DNA of 64,000 bases from Zafaria cholistanensis (GCF_008580665.1 NZ_BKDJ01000001.1:248001-312000); one strand, 5' to 3'. Counted from the stretch's first letter, positions 1-10,471 are shown. Program-made: numbers and translations. Notes: generated by a model not told the origin, from the sequence alone.

Positions 1-1
1 C

Positions 2-721
2 CGGTCCCAGACCGCAGCCCCGCCGCCGCCGGGCACCACCGAGACCGCGGTCCCGCTGACCGGCCACATCCGCCCGCTCGAGGAGATGATGGGCTTCCAG
101 GCCGACCAGATCGTCACCGCCAGCGGCCGGTTCCTGCCCGGCCGGCAGGTCCTGGTCCGCGACAGGCTCCAGCAGGGCGAGAAGGGGTACTGGGTGGTGG
201 CGCCCTTCGCCGTGGACGGAGCCCCGAACGGGGAAACCATCGCCGTGGTGCGCGGCTGGCAGGCCGACGCCTCCACGCCCCGGGACGCCCCGTCCGGACA
301 GCTGGACCTGACCGGGCGGCTGCTGCCCACCGAATCGCCCCTCGACGAATCCCCGGCCGGAGCACTGGGGGCGGTCTCCACCGCCCAGCTGATCAACCTG
401 TGGGACGTGCCCGCCTACAGCGGCTTCGTGGTCGCCTTCGACGTGGCCACCGGGGCCGGAGCCGACGCCGGGGCCGCCACCACCGGCCTGGAACCGGTCT
501 ATGTGGGCCCCCAGCCGCAGCAGCAGCAGATTAACTGGCTGAACGTGTTCTACGGCATCGAGTGGGTGGTCTTCGCCGGCTTCGCGGTGTTCCTCTGGTA
601 CCGCCTGGTCGCCGACGACTACCGGCGCCAGCAGGAGGACCTCGAGGACGCCGCCGAGGCCCTGCGCGGGGCACAGGGGCAGGACACCCAGCAGACCATC
701 CCGGAAAAGGAACAGCCATGA
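2..721 (+). CDS. SURF1 family cytochrome oxidase assembly protein (5' end missing)
   Basis: C-terminal ~239 residues of a SURF1-family membrane protein, a factor that assists assembly of the heme/copper centre of cytochrome c oxidase. The reading frame is open from the left edge, so the start and first membrane helix lie outside. Visible are the extracytoplasmic core with a VVRGWQA stretch, which matches the family RGW motif, and a closing membrane helix (INWLNVFYGIEWVVFAGFAV) followed by a charged cytoplasmic tail. The stop overlaps the next start by four bases (ATGA), so the two genes are probably translationally coupled. Family assignment is by motif and topology. Confidence 0.88.
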   Translation, partial: RSQTAAPPPPGTTETAVPLTGHIRPLEEMMGFQADQIVTASGRFLPGRQVLVRDRLQQGEKGYWVVAPFAVDGAPNGETIAVVRGWQADASTPRDAPSGQLDLTGRLLPTESPLDESPAGALGAVSTAQLINLWDVPAYSGFVVAFDVATGAGADAGAATTGLEPVYVGPQPQQQQINWLNVFYGIEWVVFAGFAVFLWYRLVADDYRRQQEDLEDAAEALRGAQGQDTQQTIPEKEQP

Positions 722-1185
722 CCGAGCAGACCGCACCCGCCCAGAAGAAGCGCCGCTTCGCCGGCACCCCCGCCCAGATCCGCAGCGCAGCCAGGCTGTA
801 CAAGGTCCTGGCCTACGCGACCGGCGTGATGCTGCTGCTGGTGGTGGTGGAGATGGTCGCAAAGTACGGCTACGGCACCGAGATCGTCCTGGGCGGCACC
901 GGTGCCGACGGTGCCTCCAACGGCCTGGGATTCCTGCCCGCCGATTCCTTCGAGGGCGGCTTCAACCTCTCCACCGCCGTCCTGATCGTGCACGGCTGGA
1001 TGTACGTCATCTACCTCATTGCCGACTTCCGGCTGTGGAGCCTCATGCGCTGGCCGTTCACCCGTTTCGTCACGATTGCCCTGGGCGGGGTGGTGCCGGC
1101 ACTGTCCTTCATCATGGAGGCCAAGGTCCACAAGGAGGTCGAGCGCGAGCTCGCCGCCCACCCCCAGGCCGCCAAGCGCTACTGA
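718..1185 (+). CDS. DUF3817 family integral membrane protein
   Basis: A 155-residue membrane protein of the DUF3817 family, which has no proven function. The start ATG overlaps the stop of the SURF1 gene, which fixes the start and implies one operon. A basic N-terminus (QKKRRF) precedes three or four membrane segments: one around residues 34-46 (VMLLLVVVEMV), one around 85-105 (LIVHGWMYVIYLIADF) and one near 118-133 (FVTIALGGVVPALSFIME). The short polar tail ends in KRY. The pairing with SURF1 suggests a link to respiratory-chain assembly, but that is inference only. Confidence 0.85.
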   Translation: MTEQTAPAQKKRRFAGTPAQIRSAARLYKVLAYATGVMLLLVVVEMVAKYGYGTEIVLGGTGADGASNGLGFLPADSFEGGFNLSTAVLIVHGWMYVIYLIADFRLWSLMRWPFTRFVTIALGGVVPALSFIMEAKVHKEVERELAAHPQAAKRY

Positions 1186-1306
1186 CGGCCGGCCCCGGGC
1201 CGTCCGGGCCCGCAGGGCTTGGGCGTCCGGCCCCCGGGGTGCAGGATTGGGTGTGCAGGGTGGAGAACGGCCCGCCCCGGGTACTGCCGACGAAGGAGCC
1301 GCGACG

Positions 1307-2458
1307 ATGGCACGATCCCCGCACTGGGCTTCCCCCAAACCCGGGGCGGGCCCCTGGGCGGACCCGCTGGGCCGCTCGGCGACCCGGGCCGCGCAGCTGC
1401 TGCTGGTGCTGACGGCCGTGTCTGTGGCCGTCTACGGGCTGATCCAGCTGAAACTTGTGGTCATCCCCCTGATGATCGCCCTCATCCTCTCCGCCGCGCT
1501 CAGCCCCGTGGTGGCCGCACTGCGCCGCCGCGGCCTGCGCCCCGGCCTGGCCACCTGGACGACCTTCCTGGCCGCGGTGCTGGTGCTGGGCGGAATCATC
1601 ACCGCGCTGGTTTTCGCGGTGCGCAGCGAATGGGACGAACTCGTCGCCTCCGCCATCGCCGGCTGGGAGGAGCTGCGCGCGCTGCTGGAGGACGGGCCGC
1701 TGCAGGTTGACCAGGCCGCCATCGACCAGGCGGTGGCGGCGCTGGTGGGCTTCGCCGGCAGCCGGCAGTTCGGCCTCGGTGCGCTCTCCGGCATCTCCGC
1801 GGCCGCGGAAGTGGTCACCGGCGGGTTGCTGTGCGCCGTGGTGCTGTTCTACTTCCTCAAGGACGGGGACCGGATCTGGTCCTTCTTCCTGCGCGGGTTC
1901 GAGGGCACCCGCCGGGACAGGATGCACCGCGCGGGCCAGCGCGCCCTCGAGGTGCTGGGCAAGTACGTGCACGGCACGGCTGTCGTTGCCTTCGTGGACG
2001 CCCTGGCCATCGGCGTGGCGCTGCTGCTGCTGCGGGTCCCGCTGGCGCTGCCGCTGGCGGTGCTGGTCTTCCTGGGCGGCTTCGTGCCGATGGTCGGGGC
2101 CACGCTGACGGGCATCTTCGCGGCCCTGGTGGCGCTGGTCGCCAACGGGCCCGTGGTCGCGCTGATCGTGGTGGCCGTCGTGGTCGCGGTGAACCAGTTG
2201 GACGGCGACGTCCTGCAGCCCCTGGTCATGGGACGCACCCTGCGCCTGCACGGGCTGGTCATCCTGCTGGCGCTGGCCGCCGGCGTCGTCCTGGCCGGAA
2301 TCGCTGGAGCGGTGCTGGCCGTGCCGGTCACCGCCGTGGCGTGGGCCGTGCTCAAGGTCTGGCGGGAGCCTCCCGCGCAGGCCGGGACGGGCCTGGCGGC
2401 AGGGGATGCCGGGGAAGTGGAGGGCGCGCCGGACGCCGCTCCGGGCCCGGCGTCGTAG
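1307..2458 (+). CDS. AI-2E family transporter / permease
   Basis: A 383-residue polytopic membrane protein of the AI-2E (YdiK/TqsA-type) transporter family. Members export small molecules or ions; the substrate here is unknown. The open frame runs further upstream, but ATG 1307 is chosen because GAAGGAG at 1292-1298 lies 8 bases before it. Hydrophobic segments begin near residues 30, 50 and 85. A long polar loop follows (about 105-160), then four or five closely packed helices. The family-typical region GGFVPMVGATLTG...NQLDGDVLQPLVMG, seen in two parts, lies near residues 260-310. The tail is Ala/Gly-rich and polar. No dedicated partner is visible; guaA follows after 63 bases. Confidence 0.87.
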   Translation: MARSPHWASPKPGAGPWADPLGRSATRAAQLLLVLTAVSVAVYGLIQLKLVVIPLMIALILSAALSPVVAALRRRGLRPGLATWTTFLAAVLVLGGIITALVFAVRSEWDELVASAIAGWEELRALLEDGPLQVDQAAIDQAVAALVGFAGSRQFGLGALSGISAAAEVVTGGLLCAVVLFYFLKDGDRIWSFFLRGFEGTRRDRMHRAGQRALEVLGKYVHGTAVVAFVDALAIGVALLLLRVPLALPLAVLVFLGGFVPMVGATLTGIFAALVALVANGPVVALIVVAVVVAVNQLDGDVLQPLVMGRTLRLHGLVILLALAAGVVLAGIAGAVLAVPVTAVAWAVLKVWREPPAQAGTGLAAGDAGEVEGAPDAAPGPAS

Positions 2459-2508
2459 GGTGCGTCACGTCCGGGAGCCCCAAGGTGCGCCGCGGTCCGG
2501 CGGGCGAC

Positions 2509-2521
2509 TAAACTGGAGCCC

Positions 2522-2522
<1 letters not shown>
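2509..2522 (+). promoter_or_regulatory. Leaderless -10 box of guaA
   Basis: TAAACT at 2509-2514 is followed by 7 bases and then the GTG start of guaA at 2522. There is no Shine-Dalgarno site in that gap. A TANNNT box at this distance places the transcript start on or next to the start codon, as for leaderless actinobacterial mRNAs. Confidence 0.6.
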
Positions 2523-4108
<1,586 letters not shown>

Positions 4109-4144
4109 GCGTCCGGCGCTGCGGCGCGGAACGCCCGTAAGGCG

Positions 4145-4171
4145 GGGGAGGGGCTTCGGTCCCTCCCCTTT
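4145..4171 (+). terminator. Rho-independent terminator of guaA
   Basis: An 8-bp perfect stem (GGGGAGGG at 4145-4152 with CCCTCCCC at 4161-4168) is capped by a C(TTCG)G tetraloop closed by a G-T pair, followed by TTT. It starts 36 bases after the guaA stop. Confidence 0.85.
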
Positions 4172-4333
4172 GCCGTGGTTCCGCCCACGGCCCGGTCCCG
4201 GCGCCTGCGCGTTGCGGTCAGCCACTGCGGGGCCGCTTTCGGCTAGGTTAGGTAGGGTCCGGGGGCGAGACGTCGCCTGCGGAACGACAAGTTGCGCGAC
4301 GGCGGGGCGACAACAGGGAAGGGATGTGTTCAC

Positions 4334-7300
4334 GTGGACGGTACTCGGGAAGGCGGAGCCGCGGAGCTGTCCGCATGGCTGGAGAAGCTGGGTCCCGGGG
4401 CCGGGACGGACACCCTCCTGCGGTTCGCCGGATCCTCCTCCAACAGCATCGACCTCACCCATGCCCACCCGTCGGGGCTGGCCCAGTTCCTGGCCGGACG
4501 CCGCACCCGCCTCTCCACCCTGCTGCGCGACCAGGAGCAGTACGCCGTGGGCCGCCGCGCCGCGCGCGCCCTGCGCGCCAAGATCGAGGAGCTCTCCGAG
4601 GACCGCGGGATCGACGTCGGCTACCTGGCCGCCGGCCTGGCCACCTGGCGCGCCACCCAGGACGGACGCAGCGAGCAGTTCAGCGCCCCCGTGATGCTGG
4701 GGCGCATTTCGCTGGCGCTGCGCGAAGGCCAGGACGATTACGAGATCCAGCTCACCGGACGGGCCGAGGTCAACCCCGCGCTGGTCCGCTACTTCCGCGA
4801 GGTGCACGGTGTCTCCATCGACGCCGAGGCGCTGCGCTCCTCCGCCTACGCGACGGCCCGCTTCGATCCCCGCCTGGCCATGGACTCGCTGCGCCGGGAC
4901 GTCGCGGACGTGCGGGGCGCGGTGATCGAGCACCGGCTGCTGCTCTCCACCTTCGCCGACCTCAACGACCCCGCCGACCCGGCCCGCCTGGACGTGCGCC
5001 ACCCCGTCATCTCCCGGCTGCTGGACGCGGCCGCCGGGCGGCCGGTGGAGGTGCCCGAACCCGAGGTCACCGTGCTCAGCAGCGACGAGCGCGACCCCGC
5101 CGACGAACTGCTGGTCCTGGATGCCGACGGCACCCAGCAGGAGGTCCTGGACCTCGTCGAAGCCGGGGAGTCGGTAGTGGTCTCCAGCCCGCCGGGGACC
5201 GGCCAGACCCAGACCGCGGTGAACGCCGCGGCCATCCTTGCCGGGCAGGGCAAGCGGGTGCTCGTGGTGGCCGAACGGCGGGCGACCGCCGACGGCCTGG
5301 TGGGGCGCCTCGCCGAACTCGGGCTGGACAGCCTGGCCCTGCGCCTGTCGCCCGAGACCGGGCCCGAGGAGCTGCGCAGCCAGCTCACCCGCGCCATCCT
5401 GCGCAACGAACGCGCCACCGAGCCCCAGCTGTACAAGCTGCACGCCACGCTCACCGGCCACCGCCACGCGCTGCTGGACCACGTGCGTTCCCTGCATAAC
5501 GTCCGTGCGCGGTGGGCCTGCTCGCCCTACGAAGCCATGCAGGAGCTGGCCCGCCTGACCGCCCTCGACCCCGCCCCTGCCACCACCGTGCGGCTCAAGC
5601 GCAGCGTCCTGGACAACATCACCAGCCGGGAGGAGACCGGGGCCAAGCTGCGCCGCGCCGCCGAGCTGGGCGGGTTCAGCCGCGCCGCCGCGACGAGCCC
5701 CTGGCACGGGGCACGCCTGCGCAACCGCCGCGAGACCGAATACGCCCTGGAGATCTCCGAGTCCCTGGCCGCCGACCTTCCGCCCCTGCACGAGCAGATC
5801 CTCAAGGTCGCCGCGCACTCGGAGATCAAGCTGGGCGAAAGCTTCGCCGAGTGGGGCGAGCAGCTGGACCTGCTGCTGGCCGTCCGCGGCAGCCTGGACC
5901 GGTTTGAGCCCGACATCTTCGACCACGACGTGGACGACCTGATCAACGCCACCGCGCCCGCCCAGTGGAGGCGCGAGCGCGGGGTCGAGATGAGCTCGAT
6001 CACCCGTTCCCGTCTGCGCCGGGTGGCCAAGGAATATGTGCGTCCGGGCGTGCACATCGCCGACCTGCACCAGGCGCTGCAGGCCGTGCAGCGCCAGCGC
6101 GGGCAGTGGGCCCGCTACGCCACCAGCCAGCGGCATCCGCAGGTGCCAATCGGGCTGGCCGAGCTGAGCGCGGCCTACCGCGACGCCGAGGCGCGGCTGG
6201 AACGGCTCGTGGACCTCCTGGCGCCCGCGCCCGAGCGGGAAGCGCTGCCGCGGCTTCCGCTGGAGACGATGCTCTCCCGGCTCCGGGAGCTGGTCGCCGG
6301 GAAGGAAACCCTTGTCTCGCTGCCCGAGCGCACCCTGCTTCAGGAGCAGTTGCGCGAGCAGGGCCTGAGCGAACTCATGGAGGACCTTGCCGAGCGCGAG
6401 GTCGCCCCGGAGCTGGTGGGCAACGAGCTGGAACTGGCCTGGTGGCAGTCCGCGCTCGAAGCGATGATCAGCGGCGACGACTACCTCGCCATGTCCGACG
6501 GCGCGCGCCTGCGCCGGCTAGAAGCCGAGTACCGCCTGGCCGACAATACCCACATCGCCTCCGGAGCCTCCCGCCTGCGGTGGCTGCTGGCCAAGCGCTG
6601 GAAGGGGGCCCTGGCCGACCACCGCGCCGCCTCGCGCGAGCTGCGCGCCATGCTCAAGGACGGGGAACCCACGCTGCGGGGGCTGGGGCAGCTCGGCTCT
6701 GCGCTGGTCAATTCCCTGGTCCCGATCTGGATTGGGGCCCCGCTGCTGATTCCGGCCGCCGTGCCGGCGGACATCGACTTCGACGCGGTGATCCTGCTTG
6801 ATGCCGACGCCCTGTCGCTGCGCTCCGCCCTCGGCTCGATCAGCCGCTCCCGCCAGGTGGTCGCGTTCGGCGACTCCATGCTCGGTTCCCCGCGCGGCTT
6901 CAACGTCTCGGTCGACCCCACGGCCTCCACCCGCGAACCGGCCCCGCCGGCGAGCACCTTCACCGCGCTGACGGGGGTGCTGCCCCTGCGCCGGCTGGGC
7001 ACCGTCTACCGTGGAGTCGACGAGGGCCTGACCGAGGCCCTGGGCCGGGCGTACTACGACGGCTCGCTGCGCCGCCTGCCCGCGGCACGGGCCATGAGCG
7101 GGGGGACCCCCTCCCTGTCGGTGGAGTATGTCGCCGACGGTACCGCCCTGCCCGAGGGCGGCGAAGGCATCGAAACCACCGTCGCCGAGGTGAACCGCGT
7201 CGCCGACCTGGTCTTCGGGCACATCCGCCGGCGCCCCAACCGTTCGCTGGCCGTCATCGCCTCCAACCAGCGCCATGCGGCCCGGATTGCCGAGGCCATC

Positions 7301-8491
7301 CGCCTGCAGCTGCCCAACTTCCCCTGGGCCGCGGACTTCTTCAAGCGCACCGACGAGCCGTTCCAGGTGTCCTCCGTCGAACGCGCCCACGGGCTGGTCC
7401 GCGACGCCGTGATTTTCACCCTGGGCTACGGGCGCACCCCGCACGGCAAGGCCCTGCACGACTTCGGCCCGCTCTCCGGGGCCCGCGGCGACGAGCTGTT
7501 TGTCACCGGCGTCACCCGTTCGCGCGACCTGCTGCAACTGGTCACCGGCGTCCTGCCCTCCGACGTCGACCTCGACCGGGTCGGCGGCGGCGCCCGCCGC
7601 TTCCTGGAGCTGGCCGGCCGGGTGCTCTCCGGGGACTCCGGGGTGGAGGGCGAAGGCACGCCCCTGAAGGACCCGCTGGTCGCGGACCTGATGAACCGGC
7701 TTGCCCGGCGGGGGGCCACCGTGGCCCAGCACTACCGGGGAGTGCTGGACCTCGCGGCCCAGGCCGCCGACGTCGATGCGGCCGGCAACCACCCCCCGCT
7801 GGCGGTGGTTTCTGACGGAACCGAGGCCTACCGGAGCATGACCGTGCGCGAGCGCAGCCGGTTGCGCCCCCAGCAGCTGGAAGCCATGGGCTGGCGCTAC
7901 ATTCCGCTGTGGACCATCGATGTGTTCAGCGACCCCGGCGCGATCGCCAACACCCTTGCCGCCCACCTGGGGTTGCCCGCGGTCGATCCTGCCCGGGAAC
8001 CGGCGGACAATGGGGTGCAGGACAATGGGGTGCAGGACAACCCCAAGGAGGACGCCATGGCAGGCAACCGCAGCGGAGGCCCGCGCCGGGCCGAATCCGC
8101 CCCCACCCGCACCCTCCCCGAGCCGCAGCGGCAAGACGCCGCGCAGGACAGCGCGCACGGTGCTGCCCCGGAGGCCGCGCAGAATGCCGGGCAGGCCAGT
8201 CCTGCCCGGGGCGGGGCGCGGGCAGCAGGCCCGGTGGCCGTGCCGGAGGGTGCCGCCGGCGCGGGGCTGAAGGCCCGGCCGTCCGAAAGCGGGGCTTCGG
8301 GAGCCGGGGAGTCGGAACTGGTCGGCGCCGGGGCAACGCTGCCGCAGGGGAGCGGGCGCCGTTCCGCGGGGGGACCCGTGGACAGCGTGGTGCCGCGGCT
8401 GGCCACCGAGGACGAACCGCGCGCCTGGGGCGAGCGGGGCGATGACCGCGACCGCTGGCTGCGGGAACAGCGTCCGCCGCACTGGGGCTAG
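4334..8491 (+). CDS. Giant SF1 helicase-like protein with eroded ATPase motifs
   Basis: A 1385-residue protein with the plan of large superfamily 1 helicases fused to a nuclease-like domain (DUF4011/MTES_1575 type). GTG 4334 is chosen because GGGAAGGGA ends 9 bases before it; an upstream TTG at 4292 is possible. The N-terminal ~270 residues are unassigned. Motif I is PPGTGQTQT with Gln291 in place of the Lys. Motif II near residue 823 reads LLDADA instead of DEAx. The GDPxQLPP motif is GDSMLGSP near 846. Motifs V and VI are seen as VERAHGLVRD and VTGVTRSRD near 1015-1065. Residues ~1155-1200 resemble the Vsr-like nuclease signature but read VVSDG where the family usually has IECDG. The last ~160 residues are low complexity, rich in Ala, Pro and Gly. 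It may be a regulatory or structural DNA-binding protein; its function is unknown. Confidence 0.85.
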   Translation: MDGTREGGAAELSAWLEKLGPGAGTDTLLRFAGSSSNSIDLTHAHPSGLAQFLAGRRTRLSTLLRDQEQYAVGRRAARALRAKIEELSEDRGIDVGYLAAGLATWRATQDGRSEQFSAPVMLGRISLALREGQDDYEIQLTGRAEVNPALVRYFREVHGVSIDAEALRSSAYATARFDPRLAMDSLRRDVADVRGAVIEHRLLLSTFADLNDPADPARLDVRHPVISRLLDAAAGRPVEVPEPEVTVLSSDERDPADELLVLDADGTQQEVLDLVEAGESVVVSSPPGTGQTQTAVNAAAILAGQGKRVLVVAERRATADGLVGRLAELGLDSLALRLSPETGPEELRSQLTRAILRNERATEPQLYKLHATLTGHRHALLDHVRSLHNVRARWACSPYEAMQELARLTALDPAPATTVRLKRSVLDNITSREETGAKLRRAAELGGFSRAAATSPWHGARLRNRRETEYALEISESLAADLPPLHEQILKVAAHSEIKLGESFAEWGEQLDLLLAVRGSLDRFEPDIFDHDVDDLINATAPAQWRRERGVEMSSITRSRLRRVAKEYVRPGVHIADLHQALQAVQRQRGQWARYATSQRHPQVPIGLAELSAAYRDAEARLERLVDLLAPAPEREALPRLPLETMLSRLRELVAGKETLVSLPERTLLQEQLREQGLSELMEDLAEREVAPELVGNELELAWWQSALEAMISGDDYLAMSDGARLRRLEAEYRLADNTHIASGASRLRWLLAKRWKGALADHRAASRELRAMLKDGEPTLRGLGQLGSALVNSLVPIWIGAPLLIPAAVPADIDFDAVILLDADALSLRSALGSISRSRQVVAFGDSMLGSPRGFNVSVDPTASTREPAPPASTFTALTGVLPLRRLGTVYRGVDEGLTEALGRAYYDGSLRRLPAARAMSGGTPSLSVEYVADGTALPEGGEGIETTVAEVNRVADLVFGHIRRRPNRSLAVIASNQRHAARIAEAIRLQLPNFPWAADFFKRTDEPFQVSSVERAHGLVRDAVIFTLGYGRTPHGKALHDFGPLSGARGDELFVTGVTRSRDLLQLVTGVLPSDVDLDRVGGGARRFLELAGRVLSGDSGVEGEGTPLKDPLVADLMNRLARRGATVAQHYRGVLDLAAQAADVDAAGNHPPLAVVSDGTEAYRSMTVRERSRLRPQQLEAMGWRYIPLWTIDVFSDPGAIANTLAAHLGLPAVDPAREPADNGVQDNGVQDNPKEDAMAGNRSGGPRRAESAPTRTLPEPQRQDAAQDSAHGAAPEAAQNAGQASPARGGARAAGPVAVPEGAAGAGLKARPSESGASGAGESELVGAGATLPQGSGRRSAGGPVDSVVPRLATEDEPRAWGERGDDRDRWLREQRPPHWG
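8006..8040 (+). repeat. 15-bp tandem repeat in helicase-like gene
   Basis: GACAATGGGGTGCAG occurs twice in a row (8006-8020, 8021-8035), followed by a further GACAA. It encodes a repeated DNGVQ at the junction between the folded part and the low-complexity tail. Confidence 0.9.
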
Positions 8492-8517
8492 GCCACTTCA
8501 GCCGGGCCGGGCAGGGC

Positions 8518-9243
8518 CTATCCCGCCACCAGGACCAGGAAGATCCGGCCCCGGCCGGGGGCGCCGGCCAGCGCGGCCGATTCCGCTGCGGAGGCCGCAA
8601 GCACCACCATGCTGGCCGGACCTTCCCCGCCCAGCCAACCGCCGTCGGACGCCGTATCCCCGGTCCACAGCACCGGCAGGGCCGAGGCGATCACCGTGGA
8701 CTCGACCGGCTGCTCGTAGCCGTTTCCGGTGCTCAGCACCACATCGACAAGCTGGCCGGGGGAGAGCAGCGAGACCGTTTCCGCATCGCTGGGGCGGACC
8801 GGTACGGCCACCGTGCCCGGCGGGGTGCCGGTGAGCAGTCCCGGCCCCACCAGGGAGGCCAGCGCCACGGGCGAGCCCGACCGCAGCGGCACGGCCAGGC
8901 GCCGGCCGACGACCTCGCCCGCATGGCCGGCCACGTCCGGCGGCAGCGCCTGGGAGGCAAGCACCCGCTGCGTAAGGTCGGAGGCGGCGATGGCCTGCCC
9001 GGCCGGGAGGTCCCGCGCCGCAACCACCACCGCACGGGTGGGCACGTGCTGGGGAGCGAGGGCCGACAGGGCGCAGGCGACGGACAGCGCCGCCAGGCAG
9101 GCGGCCAGCGGCCGGCGGTACAACGCCAGCACCTCGCGCCAGCTTTTCCGGTGGGGCGCCTCCCGCAACCGGACAGGGCGCGGGCCGGGGCGGGGGCCGG
9201 AATGTACGCGGGGGCCGGGATGTGTGCGGGGCGGTTTGCGCAT
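8518..9243 (-). CDS. SAF-domain (CpaB/RcpC-like) membrane protein
   Basis: A 241-residue protein with a basic, Pro-rich N-terminus, one membrane segment (LAACLAALSVACALSALA, about residues 48-65) and an extracytoplasmic SAF domain (VVVAARDLPAGQAIAASDL onwards). This is the arrangement of the pilus-assembly factor CpaB/RcpC. No pilus genes are nearby, so a role in Flp pilus assembly is not supported by context. Start at ATG 9243 is uncertain: the GGGAGG before it is only one base away, and an internal GTG shortly before the membrane segment is possible. The gene ends 26 bases from the convergent helicase-like gene. Confidence 0.72.
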   Translation of the reverse strand: MRKPPRTHPGPRVHSGPRPGPRPVRLREAPHRKSWREVLALYRRPLAACLAALSVACALSALAPQHVPTRAVVVAARDLPAGQAIAASDLTQRVLASQALPPDVAGHAGEVVGRRLAVPLRSGSPVALASLVGPGLLTGTPPGTVAVPVRPSDAETVSLLSPGQLVDVVLSTGNGYEQPVESTVIASALPVLWTGDTASDGGWLGGEGPASMVVLAASAAESAALAGAPGRGRIFLVLVAG

Positions 9244-9275
9244 GCCTCCCACTACCGCATGCCGGGCATGCGAAA

Positions 9276-9327
9276 GGCCGCCCACACCCGAGGGAATGTG
9301 GACGGCCACTCCCTGCTGCGGCAGGGA
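9276..9327. terminator. Two consecutive hairpins upstream of SAF gene
   Basis: The first hairpin pairs 9276-9286 with 9297-9307 (11 bp with one mismatch, 10-base loop). The second pairs TCCCTGC 9310-9316 with GCAGGGA 9321-9327 around a TGCG loop. They lie between two minus-strand genes (FmdB-like, then SAF). Neither is followed by a clear T tract, so this may be a weak terminator or processing site. Confidence 0.45.
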
Positions 9328-9392
9328 GGCAGGACTGTGGGGGGCCGCGCCAGGCGGCTTCCTCCCGCGGGCCGGTGAGGTGCCCCGGGCGC

Positions 9393-9629
9393 CTAGCTGG
9401 CGGTGGAGCTGGAGGTGGAACTGGCCGCGGCCGGAGCGGTCGAGGAGGAGGATCCGCGCGAGTCGGTGCGGTAGAAGCCCGAGCCCTTGAAGACAACGCC
9501 GACGCTGTTGAACTTCTTGCGCAGGACGCCGCTGCATTCGGGGCAGACGGTCAGCGAATCCTCGTTGAAGGACTGGACGGTCTCGAACGCGTGGTCGCAG
9601 TCCTTGCAGGAGTACACGTACGTTGGCAT
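9393..9629 (-). CDS. FmdB family zinc-ribbon protein
   Basis: A 78-residue FmdB-type zinc ribbon with two Cys pairs, CKDC and CPEC, about 20 residues apart, preceded by the family start MPTYVYSC. The C-terminal ~25 residues are a Ser/Thr/Ala-rich low-complexity tail. ATG 9629 is preferred over a longer frame because GAAAGGGA lies just before it and the family begins there. FmdB proteins are putative regulators or zinc-binding small proteins of uncertain role. In related genomes this gene often lies beside the SAF and folate cyclo-ligase genes, as here. Confidence 0.87.
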   Translation of the reverse strand: MPTYVYSCKDCDHAFETVQSFNEDSLTVCPECSGVLRKKFNSVGVVFKGSGFYRTDSRGSSSSTAPAAASSTSSSTAS

Positions 9630-9690
9630 GGGTTCCCTTTCGGAAGGTTGCTGGTCAGGGGAGCCCGGCAAGCCGGGACCTGTGCCGGAC

Positions 9691-9733
9691 CGCGTCCGGA
9701 ACAGCGCGTCCGGGAACAGCGCGTTCGGGAACG
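9691..9733. repeat. Tandem 15-bp repeat upstream of FmdB gene
   Basis: Three adjacent units: 9691-9704 (one base short), CGCGTCCGGGAACAG at 9705-9719, and a diverged copy at 9720-9733. The array is non-coding and lies between the FmdB-like gene and the folate cyclo-ligase gene. Confidence 0.75.
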
Positions 9734-9772
9734 CGGCACTGGCACTCCAACCCCGTGAGTGCCAATTCTACA

Positions 9773-10471
9773 TCACTGCCCCGGCCGTGGGGAAAACCAC
9801 GTGAAGCCCTCCGCGGTGAGCACCCCATCCACCTTCCGGTCCAGCGCGTCGTACTCGAACGTTCCGGCGGGCACGAGTTCGTGCTCGTACACCATCGCCA
9901 GCAGCGCCGGCCGGCGGTCCAACCGGTCCAGCGAGGCAATGAAGCGGTCGTAGTAGCCCCCGCCCTGGCCGAGCCGTGCACCGTCGCCGTCCACGGCCAG
10001 CGCGGGGACGAGCACCACCCCGACGCCGTCCATGGCTTCCGTTCCGAACCGCGGCCCGGCCGGTTCGTCGATGGGCGCCACCGCGCACCGCTGCATCGGC
10101 ACGCCCGGATACCACTCGGCCCAGGACAGCTGCCGCTCGGGTTCGCAGATCGGCACCAGCACCCGGTGCCCGGCCCCGTGCAGCGCCGCCAGCAGCGCCG
10201 CCGTCGGCGGTTCGGCTCCGTAGGACACGACGCCGGCCACCGTCGCCCCCGGGGCGCGTCCTGCCAGCCACGGCAACAGCCGGGCGGCAAGCGCCCCTGC
10301 CTGCCGCTGGCGCTCCGCGGGGGAGAGGGCCCGGCGCAGCCCCCGATAGGCGGCGCGGGCGCGGTCCTTGTCCATCACCGGCCCTGGGGGCACCGTTCCG
10401 GCGCGGCCGGCCTCCGTGGCGCGTCCGGTTGGGCCCTGGTCTACGCTCTGGTTTTCGCTCTGCTCGTCCAC
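9773..10471 (-). CDS. 5-formyltetrahydrofolate cyclo-ligase
   Basis: A 232-residue enzyme of the 5-FTHF cyclo-ligase family (EC 6.3.3.2), which uses ATP to convert 5-formyltetrahydrofolate to 5,10-methenyltetrahydrofolate. Recognisable parts are the N-terminal RxxYRxxRxxLS helix (near residue 38), the central VPALAVDGDGARLGQGGGYYD signature (seen in two pieces) and the YDRF continuation. GTG 10471 is favoured because TAGCAT sits six bases upstream, giving a leaderless start. ATG 10375 (MDKDRAR) is the alternative and would remove a 32-residue polar extension. Confidence 0.9.
   Translation of the reverse strand: MDEQSENQSVDQGPTGRATEAGRAGTVPPGPVMDKDRARAAYRGLRRALSPAERQRQAGALAARLLPWLAGRAPGATVAGVVSYGAEPPTAALLAALHGAGHRVLVPICEPERQLSWAEWYPGVPMQRCAVAPIDEPAGPRFGTEAMDGVGVVLVPALAVDGDGARLGQGGGYYDRFIASLDRLDRRPALLAMVYEHELVPAGTFEYDALDRKVDGVLTAEGFTWFSPRPGQ

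Noticed and set aside
4334-8491. The helicase-like gene as part of a phage-defence island.
   Set aside because: No other defence gene, integrase or composition change is seen. Neighbours are housekeeping genes, so a chromosomal role is more likely.
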